Position numbers and translations under genes: made by a program. 64,000 nt of DNA from Orientallactaga sibirica. Lineage: Eukaryota; Chordata; Mammalia; Rodentia; Dipodidae. The stretch covers positions 13,240,001 through 13,304,000 of the forward strand of contig JAEOAD010000031.1 of assembly GCA_036365145.1 (NCBI GenBank). The letters run 5' to 3'. How positions within the stretch are numbered: the stretch's first letter is position 1; each line of letters starts with the position of its first letter. Positions 11,450 to 23,110 of this stretch are shown piece by piece. Under the pieces are notes generated by a model. It was not told the origin of the DNA and ran no database searches. It worked only from the letters and a program-made list of their open reading frames with translations.

Positions 11450-12879
11450 AGATCAGGGGACTGCTGTATGAGATTTTTACTTCACTGGTGACTCATTAGC
11501 TGCCCCAGAGCAACTGGGTTCAATTAGAGGTAATTTCCACAAGGGAGGGACTGAAGGTAGGAGAAGAAGGCTTACAGTTCTCGGTCCCTCGGTCCGGGTG
11601 CGAGAGACACTACAGAGCAGCTGCCCACTTTTGGAGCACTTTCCACAAGGTTCTCGGGTTGTGGATGCTTCCTTGCCTAAGGGCTCATCTGCTGTGATTC
11701 CTCTCCTTTCAAAACTCCACAAAGCAACTGCTCAGGTAGGGTTCAGGGTGACGATGACTCAGCAGAAGGGAGCCCAGCCCCAGGTTGGCTTGCTCTGGAA
11801 AGGAGAGAGCAGCTCAGTGCAGAAAGTGCACAGGCAAGTTCTCTAAAGTGTTAGTTCAATGAGGAGAAGGAATGCAGACATCTCGCATAACCCCCAGATG
11901 TGTCAGCAGCTGTATAAAAGGACTGTTTCTGGCTGGCTTCTAAGGTTTCTTTCTCAAGAAGGAGGAGCAAATCTGCAAAATAAAAACAATTTCATCTTAA
12001 ATAGCTTATGCATCAATTGAGCTATTTCCTACAGCAACCTCTAGGACCCAAATGTGAAAGCACAGGTCAGCTCGGGACATGTAAGTGACTAACAGATAAG
12101 CATGCTCCAATAGCTGGAAATATCCACCAAGCAGTAGCCTGTCACTCAGCGTATCTGTTCTCTTGGCATCTTCACGTGATTTTATCTACCTAGAAAATGT
12201 GTTTTCCATGGAGAGATGTAAAATGAGGCCAATGGGTAGCAATGCAGTTGGATCCAAGACTCTGGCGCTTCACATTTTGCCTCTGGTCTCTGAGTTCCTT
12301 TTTTTCATTGTGTTTTCCACTTAGTAATTATTTCTTTTATCTTAAAATCAGTTTCAAACCTCCCAGAGAGCATTTGATTATACTTGGCAGATTATCGCTT
12401 CCTATGTCTGAGACCAAAGTAAAGCATGCTTAGAAATGTCATCAAGTGTCCAGAAAGGTTTCCTGGGTGTCAAGTAGCTGTTTCTTCACACTATGTAAGT
12501 GAGTTAAGTGTGGAGGAATCAGAAACATACAGATTAAATTTTACTTAAAACCCACACGTGTTTTTAAAGTGTTGGGATAATATGCCTGGGGCCAAATCTG
12601 ATTTGGGTTTAAAAGAGAATTCAGACAAGTTCAGTGAAGATGGAAGAGTCTAAAAGGCAATGGGGTGTATCTACCCATTTGTTCACTGAGACATGTGGGG
12701 TCAAACTTCTCTCCCAGGATGACCGAAGGGAGCCTCTGTTGACAAAGAATTGTCAGGAACACAGATGGGGAGGGAGGACTTGGAGACCCAGAGCTCCCCA
12801 AACCCTGTGAGAAGGAGGGAGCCAGACTCTGGGAACAGTCTGGTCACATTGGCAGAGCAGGTTGTCCAAAAGACATATT
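11450..12879. other. Unique sequence
   Basis: No recognised repeat or gene. Opposed frames at 11477-11722 (-) and 11598-11846 (+) overlap one another and look like chance. Confidence 0.4.
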
Positions 12880-13010
12880 CCGAGTGTTCATAAGTGGTTG
12901 AGGAAGAGAGCCTTCATGGAGCTTCCCCTTGGGACTCTAAGCCAAAATAAACAACTTTCCTTTCATAGCTGCTTTCAGTCAGGTGCTTTGTGCCAACAAC
13001 ACAACATGTG
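12880..13010 (+). mobile_element. MaLR LTR 3' end fragment
   Basis: 'tggagcttccccttgggact', then 'aagccaaaataaacaacttt' and 'caggtgctttgtgcc' match the 3' third (polyadenylation region) of rodent MaLR LTRs. The 5' part is not recognisable. Confidence 0.55.
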
Positions 13011-13108
13011 GTGATCACCCCTTCTGTAGGATGAGCCACAGTCCATGCCATACCATAATCACCTTCATCCCAATGTGTGCCTACACCAGACTGTGAGTCT
13101 GATGGCAT

Positions 13109-13363
13109 AAAATATTTTTTAAATATTTTTATTTATTTGCAAGCAGAGAGAGATGGAGAGAACAGAGACAGACAGACAGACACACACACACACACAAACA
13201 GAAAGGGGGGGGGAGAAAGAAAGAGGAGAATGGGTGGGCCAGGGCCTCCAGCTGCTGCAAATGAACACCAGATATATGTGCTTTACATGGGTACTGGGGA
13301 CTTGACCGAAGTTGTTAGGCTTTGCAGACAAACTCCTTAACCACCAAGCCATCTGTCCAGCCC
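13109..13363 (-). mobile_element. tRNA-derived SINE, short form, antisense, expanded tail
   Basis: Ends with 'aaccaccaagccatctgtcc', the reversed 5' head. The (TC)n tail region has diversified into GACA, CA and G-run patches at 13160-13215. This is typical tail slippage. Confidence 0.82.
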
Positions 13364-14789
13364 ATAAACTATTTTTCAGGTGCCTTGACACCCCATCACC
13401 AATGCATATTTGCTGATGTAAAGGAAGAATAAAATTCACTCACATGGAGACACTAAGTCAATCTCCAGGTAGATGCTTATAGATCCAGAGGGGTCGCATT
13501 ACTTTTTCATAAATGCATAAGTGATCTTTTCTTATGAGCCACAAGAAGAACAATCACCAAGCTGGCCTTGGGCAAAAACCATTCCAACCCTTGAAGATGC
13601 TCCCTGTTCTAGAACTTAAAGTGACCTTGTTGCTGGTCTGGGGAAGCTTGCTTGGCTCTTGCTTCTTAACCCCCCCCTCCCCCAGCACCACCTATTACCT
13701 GCCCCAGCTGATGCCTCTGCAACCCACTCCAGCTCTGCATCCATTGCTCTCTCCCTCCACTTAGCTTGGGTGCTGAGAGCAGCTGGCCGAATAAGCTCTG
13801 TGTTTAGGTCTCATGTGGTTGTGATTGGGCACAGGGTGGTGTCCAGGGAGGAGGCAGTCTTTCCCATCCTGGGCCAGCTGTGGCAGCATTTCATGCTTGA
13901 CATGTCTGAAAGATTCCATCACTTGAGCTCTGGCCATGGCTTATTAAAATGCTTGGGCTTGCTGGGGACTGCTATTTCCAAATCTGTGCAGCTCATGAGC
14001 CCATGGGAGCAGAGTAGGGTGGGTTTTTCCCAATGTGTCACATATGTGGTCATGTGAGTCAGAGACAGGAGGAAGATGTGTAGGGCACATGTGTAAGGTA
14101 CTTCATCGAATTCTGCACCTAGAACCTTCTTTGGAGACCATGCAATTGCTGTCCTTTTCCTTTTCCTGTGAGAAAGTAATACTACTACTACTAAATAATA
14201 ATGAGTAATAATATCCCAAACTGAGTAAAACCCCAAACTAAAACATATTTTTTGATTTTTGACCATTTTTGCATGTTATAAAAATTGAAATTAAGATATT
14301 TTAGCCATATTTTCCCTATAGAATAAGCAATGCATGCTTTTCAATTTACTTTCCACCCATTATGTAAAAAGCACGATTTTTAATGAGTATATTCACAAAT
14401 AACATAGTTTATCATATTGTTTGAGAAGCACAAATTTAAGATGACTATGGGAATTTTATTATGTGTTAGCATTGACAATAGGCAAAGCCAGCCTTTTTTG
14501 AACCAATGATTAGAATTCCTGCATTTATGAATCATTAGTTAATTGTTGGAATTTTGAGTCATGTTCCTGAATGTTGACATAGAAAGAAGTTTAGGCCATT
14601 TACCATTCATTTCTCCAAAGGGTTCCACTGTTACAGTGAGAGCCTCATTCCTGGTACTGGAAGAAGCAAACTGGAAAGAATCTTTTATGGTTTTCTCTCC
14701 TTTTGAGATTGGATTCTGAAATGTTGGCAATAGCTTCAAGTGCAACTAAGACTTTTGACCAGATAAGTGAAATTTAAAGATTAGTCTCA
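13364..14789. other. Unique sequence
   Basis: No gene supported. Two plus frames (13534-13764 and 13659-14057) overlap in different phases, and part of the coding-like look comes from a C-rich patch at 13670-13690. A short TAC/TAA-rich run is at 14180-14212. Confidence 0.4.
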
Positions 14790-14936
14790 GAAAGTCCAGG
14801 AGATTGCTTAGTGGTTAAGCCCAATGATCCAGGTTTGATTTGCCTGGACCCATGTAAGGCAGATGCACATGTGTCTGGAGTTTGTTTGCAGTGGCTCAAG
14901 GTCCTGGCACACTCATTCTCTCTCTCAAATAAATAA

Positions 14937-14972
<36 letters not shown>
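14790..14972 (+). mobile_element. tRNA-derived SINE, 5'-damaged, with (CA)n tail
   Basis: 'gattgcttagtggttaagcc' is the damaged head. Then come 'acccatgtaaggcagatgca' and 'gtttgtttgcagtggctcaa'. An AAAT tail runs into a pure (CA)n at about 14940-14972. Confidence 0.75.
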
Positions 14973-14975
<3 letters not shown>

Positions 14976-16129
14976 ATGTGGCACAATCATGTTTAGTTGT
15001 TCATATGGTAGTTCTTCCTCCCTTGAATATGGGCTGGTTGGGCACAGTGACTCACTTTTCATGAAGAATAAGAAAGACTGACTTCCATTTTGCTTCCTCT
15101 CCTTTCCCTCACATGCTCAGGTTGGTGAAGCTAGCTGCTTTGTTGGATGTAAGCTACCACACTCAGCCCATAGGGCAGGTCCCAGCCACCAGCTGGCAAG
15201 GAACCAAGGCCCTTAGCACACAGTACCCTTGTGAGGAGCCAAGTCCTACAAACAACCTTAGCAGAAGTTTAATAGCAACTTCTGTCTCCTGTTGAGAAGA
15301 CAGCATGGCAGCCAGTGGGGAGGGATTGATGGACAAGGACTGGAGTTAGTAAATATCCCTTAAGCTCACATTTGATTGGTTGGAATCCAGTCACATGGCC
15401 ATAGCACACTGCAAGGGAAGCTGGTAAGTGCTGTGTTGAGAAAGAGGAAGAGACAGATTTTGGTAACACAGCTAAGGTGATCATATCTTAAGTCTAGTGC
15501 ATGAAGCTTAATTAAGCACCTCTGACTTAGAATGCAGAGAAATGACACTAATCGTTGCAGATCCAGACGAGGTAGAAAAGTGCAGCCTGGTATATAAAAA
15601 TAGTGTAGTCCAGTAGGAAGAGCCTGTGTGTTCAAAATTGGTTTGGAAGCAAAGTCTTGGATCATTGGCCACAGTCCCCATGAGAACAACAGTGGCAATT
15701 ACAGATCTTTCTGTTTCTGGGCAGAACAGCACAAGCTAATCCTGTGAGGTTTTTGAACCCAAAGTATGAAGGCCACAAAACCACTTACTTGAAGACTCTC
15801 TCTGTCGGAAATCATGGACATAGAAAACCTGTCTTTCCCCTGGTGGGGTGTTTGTGATCTGGAACTTCCAGGTGGCATGTGTTGGGACCCACTGAGCCAG
15901 TGTTCTGAAACCTCAACAATCTCTGCTTACGGTAATAACGTCCTCCGTGGAGGCTTGCCATATTCCTGTTGAGAATTGCCAAAGGTATATACATGGGAAC
16001 AAGCTGCCAGGGAAGATAATTTAATGCTATAATCGAAAGTAAAAAAAACCCAAAGTCAGAATGATGTATCCATCATCTGTGATCTCCCAGCGTTCTTCTC
16101 ATTGCACACCCTGGGACTCCTGAGACACT
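14973..16129. other. Unique sequence
   Basis: Nothing recognised. The minus frames at 15269-15732 overlap one another in different phases, which argues against coding. Confidence 0.4.
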
Positions 16130-16375
16130 TGCCTGTGTGAGCATGCTTGCTGCAGCACTGAGGTCACAGCAAAGACCTGGAAACCCCAATGTCCCTCAAC
16201 AGTGCGATCAATTGTGATCTGGCCACATAATGGAATATTATATAGCAGTGGATGAGAATAAATTCTAACCTCATGCATTAATATGGCTGACTATTTAAAA
16301 CATAATGGTGAGAGAAAAACACAAGTCATGCATAGAGATGAGTAAATTTATATAGAGTTCAAAAGCATACAACAC
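16130..16375 (+). mobile_element. Old L1 3' fragment (end of ORF2 / 3' UTR)
   Basis: Landmarks are 'ccccaatgtccctcaacagt', 'ccacataatggaatattata' and 'gagtaaatttatatagagtt'. These match the 3' end of mammalian L1. Diverged and non-coding. Confidence 0.65.
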
Positions 16376-16640
16376 TGGGCAGCTGCACAAATGTGAGTAC
16401 CTGAGTATGGATCCCCAGAACCTATGTAAAAAGTCAGATGCTGTAGCAAGTGTCTGTAATCCCACCACACCTACAGCAAGAAGGGAGGCAGAGGCAAGTG
16501 AATCTGGCAGAAGCTTGTGCGCTAGCTAGCCTGGCAAATGGAGTGTTGAACCGTGAAGGATCCTGCCTCAAGCCAGGGGAAAGATGAGGACCAACACCTG
16601 AAAATTATCCTCTGACTGCCACATGCTTGATCACACACAC

Positions 16641-16682
<42 letters not shown>

Positions 16683-16706
16683 GCACACGCACGCACACAC
16701 ACACAC
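16376..16706 (+). mobile_element. B3 SINE with (CA)n/(CG) tail
   Basis: B3 landmarks on the plus strand are 'gtgtctgtaatcccaccaca', 'gcgctagctagcctggcaaa', 'ggatcctgcctcaagccagg' and 'cctctgactgccacatgctt'. It runs into a (CA)n tract with CG steps at 16632-16706. The CA/CG alternation is Z-DNA-prone in principle. Confidence 0.72.
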
Positions 16707-17423
16707 AGAGTGCTTGGGGATATGTAGGTGGCATATGTGTGGGTCTGTGGGAGATTTATAATAGCACTGCATGAATACTGGAGGGGAAGGGTAGGGTGGT
16801 GTGGAGAGTTAGGTCAGGCATCCCTTCCTCTATCTCTGTGTTTCTCACCTTTTACCTTTAGGAGAAATGAGCATCCCTCGTTTTCCTGCTTTTCCTGTCT
16901 CTCTTGCCAACCCTTACATTTAGCATGGAGCCAAGGTTTAGAGCAAGGGAGAAAGAGGCTGGGAGGGAGAGATTGCATGTGGGTGGAGGGTGACATGCTT
17001 GAAATGAAAGGGATCAAGGCTTATTTGGATCTACCTACAGATTAAAAAAAATAAGGAAAAAGAAAAACCCAAGAAAACAAACAACTTTGCATCTGTATGC
17101 TGGGCCACATTCATTGAGTGATTACTATGGATGCCTCCCTGTGCCCGGCAGTCCCCTTATATTTCATCCCATCCCAACCTTACAGCAGCCTTGAAAATTC
17201 ATGTAGTGCTTCATTTTTACAGAGGAGGAATGTCAGGCCGAGGAAGATGAAGATCTACCCAGGGACACTGTATTGAGGATGGGAACTTTGGTCCTCAGCC
17301 TAAGAATGCATGGGTGCAGGAGTCCTGAAAATGTGCCTGGAAAATTCTGGTGGGACGTGACTTCATTGAAACAATTGCCCTTGGAATACCCCCATTTCAC
17401 ATTGGCAACACTTGCCCATTTTT

Positions 17424-17427
<4 letters not shown>
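16707..17427. other. Unique sequence with an antisense MIR
   Basis: A MIR-like segment lies at about 17160-17290 on the minus strand ('ttcatttttacagaggagga', then 'ctacccagggacactgtatt'). The rest is unrecognised. Confidence 0.4.

Positions 17428-17479
<52 letters not shown>
17428..17479. repeat. (TA)n microsatellite, about 26 units
   Basis: An uninterrupted alternating TA tract of about 52 bp. Both strands are open across it, so the frames spanning it (runs of Ile-Tyr) are artefacts. Pure TA of this length can extrude cruciforms and varies between individuals. Confidence 0.95.
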
Positions 17480-17481
<2 letters not shown>

Positions 17482-17909
17482 AGGCTGCACCAGGTGGAGA
17501 GCAAATAAATGTTTGCCGTGTTCTTTCTCCTTTGGCTCTGGAGGCCCACCACTTCAAGCAGGTGCTCCGTGCTTGCAGATGTGCTTGACTTTGCACATGT
17601 GGCATGCATTAGCCCATGGGCAGGACGTGCTATTACACAGTCCTAATGAAATTTGGGTCTGCTGCATTGAGTAAGCCGTCCCAGGGAGCAAGGTTCCTGG
17701 CATGTTGTTGGCAGTGAGTGCCTGGAAGTCACAGAGAAACTTCGATCATCATGATGGATTAGGTTATTTTCATCTTGTACAAAGTTAGCTGCAGTTGAAA
17801 GGTTGGACAAGATACCTCTGGGTTAAATGAAAATTGTGTCTGACAAGTACATAAATTACATGGTGAAGTAGCAAAAACTCAGAGTGTACTCTTTAAACAA
17901 AATCTTTGG
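17480..17909. other. Unique sequence
   Basis: Nothing recognised. Confidence 0.45.
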
Positions 17910-18195
17910 GTGTGTACGTATGTGTGTGTGGGGGTCAGAAGACATCCTTGAGTGCCAGTCCTAGCCTTCCACCTTATTTGAGGTAGGTTCTCTTGTTCCC
18001 TGCTGTCTACACCAGGCTAGCTGGCCTGAGAGCTTCTGCGGTTCTCTTGTCTCCACCTCCCATCTCCCTGTAGGGATGTTGGCTTTACAGAGGCTCATTG
18101 CCACATCGGGCTTTACCCGGGTTCACGGATCTGAACTCAGGTCTTCATGCTTTCATAGCAAGTGCTTTTATCCACGGATGCATCTTCCCAGCCCT
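17910..18195 (-). mobile_element. B3-related SINE, antisense
   Basis: Layout of B3 read backwards: a TG-rich tail, 'caggctagctggcctgagag', 'gatctgaactcaggtcttca', and a head at 'tgcatcttcccagccc'. Some internal segments are diverged. Confidence 0.65.
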
Positions 18196-18205
18196 GAAAC
18201 ATGTT

Positions 18206-18372
18206 ATTTTTATTTTATTTTTGTTTTGGTTTTTCGAGGTAGAGTCTCGCTCTAGCTCAGGCTGACCTGGAGTTCACTATGTAGTCTCAGGGGTGGCCTC
18301 GAACTCATGGCAATCCTCCTACCTCTGCCTCCCAAGTGCTGGGATTAAAGGTGTGTGCCACTACTCCTGGCT
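18206..18372 (-). mobile_element. B1 SINE, antisense
   Basis: 'ttcgaggtagagtctcgctc', 'cctcgaactcatggcaatcc' and 'aagtgctgggattaaaggtg' identify a full-length B1 in reverse. A T-rich tail lies at its left. Confidence 0.88.
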
Positions 18373-19431
18373 TCCCCAAACATACTACTACTTGCTCTGT
18401 CTACATAATGCTTTAACTCTGAGTGAATGCCCTTCCCTGTAGGGCTGGCAAGAACGTCAATAGCTGTTCTGTTGGGCATATCCTTGAAGGAAGATGGTAG
18501 CTGGAGGTTGGTTAGCTGCTTTGGTTAGTGTCATTTTCATTCTTGTAGATGAAGCTATCTCTTTATGTCTCATGCTTTGAGTGCATGGGCACTTTCTTTG
18601 CATGTTCACATCCAAGGGTTCCATTTCTGCATCTCATTATGGGGTTATTTGCTTGGTCTGACAGCCTGTTAGTTGCCCTCTCATTCTCGGCCATCACCTT
18701 GTGTTCCCAGACTGGAGCATTTGGCACAAATATTTGGAATACATGTTTAGTCACTGCAAGCCTGCAGGATTGGCATGAACTTTTCAGATGAAACTTTAAG
18801 ACTTGGTGAGCATTTAGGTTTGCAAGGCATTGCTTTGATAGGAGTATGTGTCCCCTAGAAGCCAGGACATAGGAGAAATACCCTTGAATTCCATCTCAGG
18901 GCTAAGTCCCTGTCCAGGAGGGATCTGCAGTCCTGTGTTCCTCATAGAGGCTTTTCTGCAGAGATTCTCTGCTTCTGTCTTTCTCCTGAAAGACTGAACC
19001 TGTCAGAATTTTGCCCAGACTTACCGATTTTTGGAGACAACAGAAAATACCCTGGCAGAGCACAGTTCTCAGAGGGGCACCCTATGACCTTAAATCCCTT
19101 GGCCACAGCAGGAAGAGGACCCGTATGCTGCTGCAGCGATGCATAGACATGGGTTTTTGATGTTCAGTTTTCTGAGGGAAATGGCTTTTTGTATTACATA
19201 TGCTTCCTGTTGAACAGAGAAGAACAGGAAGAATGTTGAGGGCCGAGAAGTGTCCTGCAGGATGGGACAAGAAGAGTAAGCATTTCAGCCTGGCTTGAGG
19301 GCAACCAATGAGATGGCCTTGGGACTTAGTGAGGACAGAGAGGTAGGCACAGGAAAGCGAGCCTGAGGCCCTCAAAGAGGATGACTCCTTTTTAAAAATG
19401 AGTTTTATTATTTATTCTTTTGCTTGTATGT

Positions 19432-19432
<1 letters not shown>
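18373..19432. other. Unique sequence
   Basis: No repeat or gene recognised. Frames at 18549-18791 (+), 18563-18754 (-) and 19082-19375 (-) lack exon signals. Confidence 0.4.
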
Positions 19433-19475
<43 letters not shown>

Positions 19476-20045
19476 ATGAACATGCATGTGCCCTTGTGGT
19501 GCCTCATGTGCTTGCCTGTGGTGGTGGTGGTGGCCAGTACAGAATATCTGGTTTCCTGCTCTTACCACTCTTGTGCCTGCTCTTGTTTGAGCTGGAGTCT
19601 CTCTCTTTTTAAAAAATATATATTTACGTATTTATTTATTTGAGAGAGAGAGAGAAAGGCAGATAGAGAAAGAAAGAAAGAATGGGCACACCAGGGCCTC
19701 CAGCCACTGCAAACAAGCTCCAGATGCATGTGCCACCTTGTGCATCTAGCCTCCATGGGCCCTGGGGAATTGAACCTGGGTCCTTTGGCTTTGCAGGCAA
19801 GTGCTTTACCACTAAGCCATCTCTCCAGCCTTGGAGTCTCTTACTGATACCAGAGCTTGCTGCTTTTTGCCAGCCTAGGAGATTCCCTGGTCTCTGCTCC
19901 CCTGCAGGACTGGGGTCATAGATGTAGCCATGCTCAGCTATTTACCTGGGTTTTGGAGAGTTGAACTGTGGTGGTTCAGGCCCCCCTTAGGCCATTATGC
20001 TTGCACAGGAAGTGTACTTAACCATCAAGCCATCTCTCTAGCTCT
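19433..20045 (-). mobile_element. B3-related SINE, antisense, split by a tRNA-SINE
   Basis: Left part: (TG)n at 19433-19472, then 'gtgcccttgtggtgcctcat' and a short GTG run. Right part at 19842-20045: 'aggactggggtcatagatgt' to 'aagccatctctctagctct'. The two halves join cleanly if 19603-19831 and one copy of the 10-bp target duplication are removed. The same B3 variant recurs at 61940-62280. Confidence 0.75.
19603..19831 (-). mobile_element. tRNA-derived SINE, short form, antisense, with target duplication
   Basis: Full-length short-form copy inside the B3. A 10-bp direct repeat 'tggagtctct' flanks it at 19593-19602 and 19832-19841. This shows target-primed insertion and sets both ends to the base. 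Confidence 0.9.
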
Positions 20046-20097
20046 GAGGCTGACTCTTTAGGAGACAAAATGAAATAAAATCAAAACAATGAAAACC

Positions 20098-20117
20098 CAA
20101 CAAACAAACAAACAAAC
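20098..20117 (+). repeat. (CAAA)n short tract
   Basis: Five or so CAAA units follow an A-rich stretch. Probably the remains of a retroposon tail; no element body is recognised on its left. Confidence 0.7.
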
Positions 20118-20440
20118 CAGGGTGGGCATTCCTAATCCAAAAATCTGAAATCTGAAATGCTCCAAAATCCAAAAATTGATGTCAGAAGTGGAAAATTCCA
20201 CACCATGAATTTTTTCTTATACCCAAACTCATTAAAAATACAGTGCAATGATACCTTTGAACTTTGTGTATAAGGTATGCATGAAACTTGAATGAATTTC
20301 TTCATTCATAAATCCTATCTCTAAGATACGTCATTGTCATTATGCAAGTATTTCCCAAACAGTGGTGACAACGCTATTGAAACCTTAATCACAGAGCACA
20401 CGTTTGTGGGGTCCCACAGATGGCAATTTGAAATTGGATA
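20118..20440 (+). mobile_element. Tigger-like DNA transposon fossil, copy 2
   Basis: Starts 'ccagggtgggcattcctaat' and runs through 'aaatgctccaaaatccaaaa', 'gtggaaaattccacacc' and 'attatgcaagtatttcccaa'. Uninterrupted, so it shows the internal order missing from copy 1. Non-coding. Confidence 0.5.
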
Positions 20441-20704
20441 TCTGTAGACACCTGAGTTGCTGTGGGGAACCTTGCAAGTTTTTGTGTCTTGCTGGTCAAC
20501 CACGGGCTACTGCATGGCTTCAAAGCCATTGCTGCTCCTGTCTTGAGACATCAAATGAAGTCTCTCCAAAGCTCTTGTCTGCTGGCCCCTCCTCCCTTTC
20601 TGTCTTCATACTGTTCACACTTCTTGCATGTGAGTTATATAGAAAGCTGCATGCAGATGATGAGCCAAGTCTGTGAAAACAAAGGAAAGAAAAGCCTGCT
20701 CTCC
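20441..20704. other. Unique sequence
   Basis: Nothing recognised. Two overlapping frames in different phases cross it. Confidence 0.4.
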
Positions 20705-21890
20705 TTCAATTCAATGCTTTTGTTTTTTAATTAGCATACAAAGTAATAGGTTTCATTATGGCATTTTCATACATCCTTTGTTTCCATGGGCCCTCTTTCC
20801 TCACTCTGCTCTCCCATGTCACCCCTGCTTGCACCCCTCTTCCCTTCAGTAGTCCCCTTTTCACTGTCATGTCACATATACTCTATTCCTGTCTTTTCCC
20901 TTCCTCATTCCCTTAAGACCTCATTTATCCTTCTCATGGTCCCTTTTCTACTTTCATTACCTACACCTACATTTACCCACAGAGATACACACATGCATAA
21001 TAATATATATAATATATTAGATATATTCTGTATATCTAAATCTCTATCTAATCTAGGATCTACATATGAAAGATAACATGTGCTACTTGTCTTTCTATGT
21101 TACCTCAATATAATAATTTCCAGATCCATTCATTTTCCTACAGATTTTATTTTTTTATGACTGAATAAAATCCCATTGTGAATATGTACCACATTTTCTT
21201 TCTCCATTCATCAGTTGATGGGTGTCGTTGTTTGAATAGATGTCCCCCAATATGTTCAGTGTTTCATTAGTTTATAGTTTGCATCTACAGCCACCTTGCT
21301 GGAGGCAGTGTCACTGGGCAGATCTTAAGGTGTGGTGGTGGGTTTAGGATTTCAATAGAAAGATATGCAAAGTGTGCCTAGTTGGAGTTCCTGAGGTGTG
21401 CTGTGCAGTGTGGTTCTCTCTCTCTCTCTCTCTCCTCCTACCTGACTGCCGGTGCTACTTGCTGTTCTCTGCTTGGTGCTTGCTGCTTTCCAGTGTGGAC
21501 TGAAGAGCAGCATCTCTCCAGGATGCCTCCAGGCCTTCAGTGCTGGATGGGGACTGCTGAGGCATCCAGCCTTGTGGACTGAGCAGCTACTGGGTTCCTT
21601 GACTATCGGGCCTGCAACCTACTATTGCTGAACTGTTGTAAACCAATCCAATAAATTCCCTTTTAATACAATTCATTCTATCCGTTCAGTTCCTCTAGAG
21701 AATCCTGACTAATACAATGGGTATCTAGGTTGATTCCATTTCCTAGCTACTATGACCAGGAAAGCAAAACATATGGATGCATGGTAAGATATGGAGTCCT
21801 TTGGGTATCTGGGTCATATGGTAGTTCTAGTTTTAGCCTTTTGAGATACCTCCACACTTCCACAGTGGCTGTACCAGTTTACAATGTGAG
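20705..21890 (-). mobile_element. L1 3' region, antisense, split by a MaLR solo LTR
   Basis: The plus strand carries reverse-complemented L1 3' sequence: 'taggtttcattatggcattt', then 'cattgtgaatatgtaccaca'. After the inserted LTR it resumes with 'tatctaggttgattccattt' and 'ggtcatatggtagttctagt'. Part of the old ORF2 3' end is included but is not open. Removing 21223-21716 and one 'atggg' restores continuity. Confidence 0.8.
21223..21716 (+). mobile_element. ERVL-MaLR solo LTR, complete, with target duplication
   Basis: A 494-bp LTR with TG...CA ends, starting 'tgtcgttgtttgaatagatg' and ending 'ctgactaataca'. It has 'aataaattccc' near the 3' end as polyadenylation signal. A 5-bp direct repeat 'atggg' flanks it at 21218-21222 and 21717-21721. 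Being solo, it is the product of LTR-LTR recombination. A short (TC)n lies inside at 21416-21434. Confidence 0.9.
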
Positions 21891-22875
21891 AACACTTGTA
21901 ATGGAAGCTGCCAGGAAATAAAAATAGCAGGAGGAGAGGACATAAGCTGAGGAGGAGCCAATTCCCCCAAACCAAGCAGGAAGATGGTGAGCTGTAGACA
22001 GACAGAGACTCTAAAAGCTTGCTGGTGGTGGAGTGAGCAGGGGAAGACATCTTAGATGTGGAGGCTGAGATAAACCTCAGGGAAACAGGAATTTTATCTC
22101 AGAGGGACATGTCCACTGTTAACAGTGGCCCCTCTTTTCTGGTACCATGTAGAGATTACCCAGGACTGTGGGCTTACCTGCGGTCAGCAGTAAGAAGAAA
22201 AGATAGATGACTGAATTTTAAGTGGGGCTTCTTATCATTAGCCAGACATTGGAATAACTTGAAGAATTTAAAATCTAAACAAAACCCAACATTCCTGGAC
22301 TCTACCTACCTGGATCATGCTTCTCAAACTCAACAGTGCGTGAGAACTATCCGGGAATCTTGTTTGAATACACATTGTGCTGAGTCAAGTGGTAGGCAGG
22401 GTTTAGATGTCCAACAAGTTCCTAGGCGAACACTATTGCTGCAGGAGTGAGGACCTTATTTTAGGTAGGAAGGACCTTGAGCAATTCCGTCTTTATGTCT
22501 GGGAGGCAGATCCATGTTTTAGAGAATCTCCCCAGTTTTAGAGTTGTGAACCTCTGACTCAGAGCCTAATAAAGGATGCAGAGTCAGGGCCTTGAAGGGA
22601 CCACTGAGATGACAGTTCGTTCTACCGCCGAGATGTGCTCTCAGGAGGAGAGGGGTCTGAGAGGGATCACCTTCATGCTCATTCACAGAAGGGTGTCCAC
22701 GTTTGCTCTTTTGGACCCAGGACAGTTCATGAAGGCAGGCAATATGGCCTCTCTGGAGATGCCAGCTGCATTGCCCTGAAGCTCCAGAGTGCTTTCTCAT
22801 CACTCTGGGCCCCTTAATGTCTCTGGTTTTCCTTTAGGAATGACCTCAGGAGATGTTTTGGGACTTTAAAAGCTT
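21891..22875. other. Unique sequence
   Basis: No recognised element. Opposed overlapping frames at 22519-22817 are mutually incompatible and probably chance. Confidence 0.4.
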
Positions 22876-23110
22876 CTCTGAGCTGGTGATGTACTTAGTT
22901 GGTAGTGCATTTGCCTAGCATGCATGAAGCCCTGGATTTGATTCCTAGGGCCACATAAAGTTGGGTATGGTGGCACATGCTTGTAATCCTCACATTTTGT
23001 CAGTGAAGGCAAGAGGGTCAGAAGTTCAAGGTCATCCTGGGCTACATAGTAAGTTCAAGACCATCATGGGATATATGAAATCCTCTCTCAAAGTAAACAA
23101 AGAAAAGAGA
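22876..23110 (+). mobile_element. ID-B1 fusion SINE (B4 type)
   Basis: ID-like head ('ggtagtgcatttgcctagca', 'agccctggatttgattccta') followed by a B1-like part ('tatggtggcacatgcttgta', 'aaggtcatcctgggctacat'). Head and body are in the normal order for the fusion family. Confidence 0.75.

Noticed and set aside
13659..14057. 132-codon plus frame
   Set aside because: It overlaps another plus frame in a different phase and a minus frame, starts in a C-rich patch, and shows no motif.
22876..22950. tRNA-like sequence with A and B boxes
   Set aside because: It is the ID-type head of a B1 fusion SINE with an attached B1 body and tail, not a tRNA gene that could fold into a cloverleaf. The same applies to the other SINE heads.
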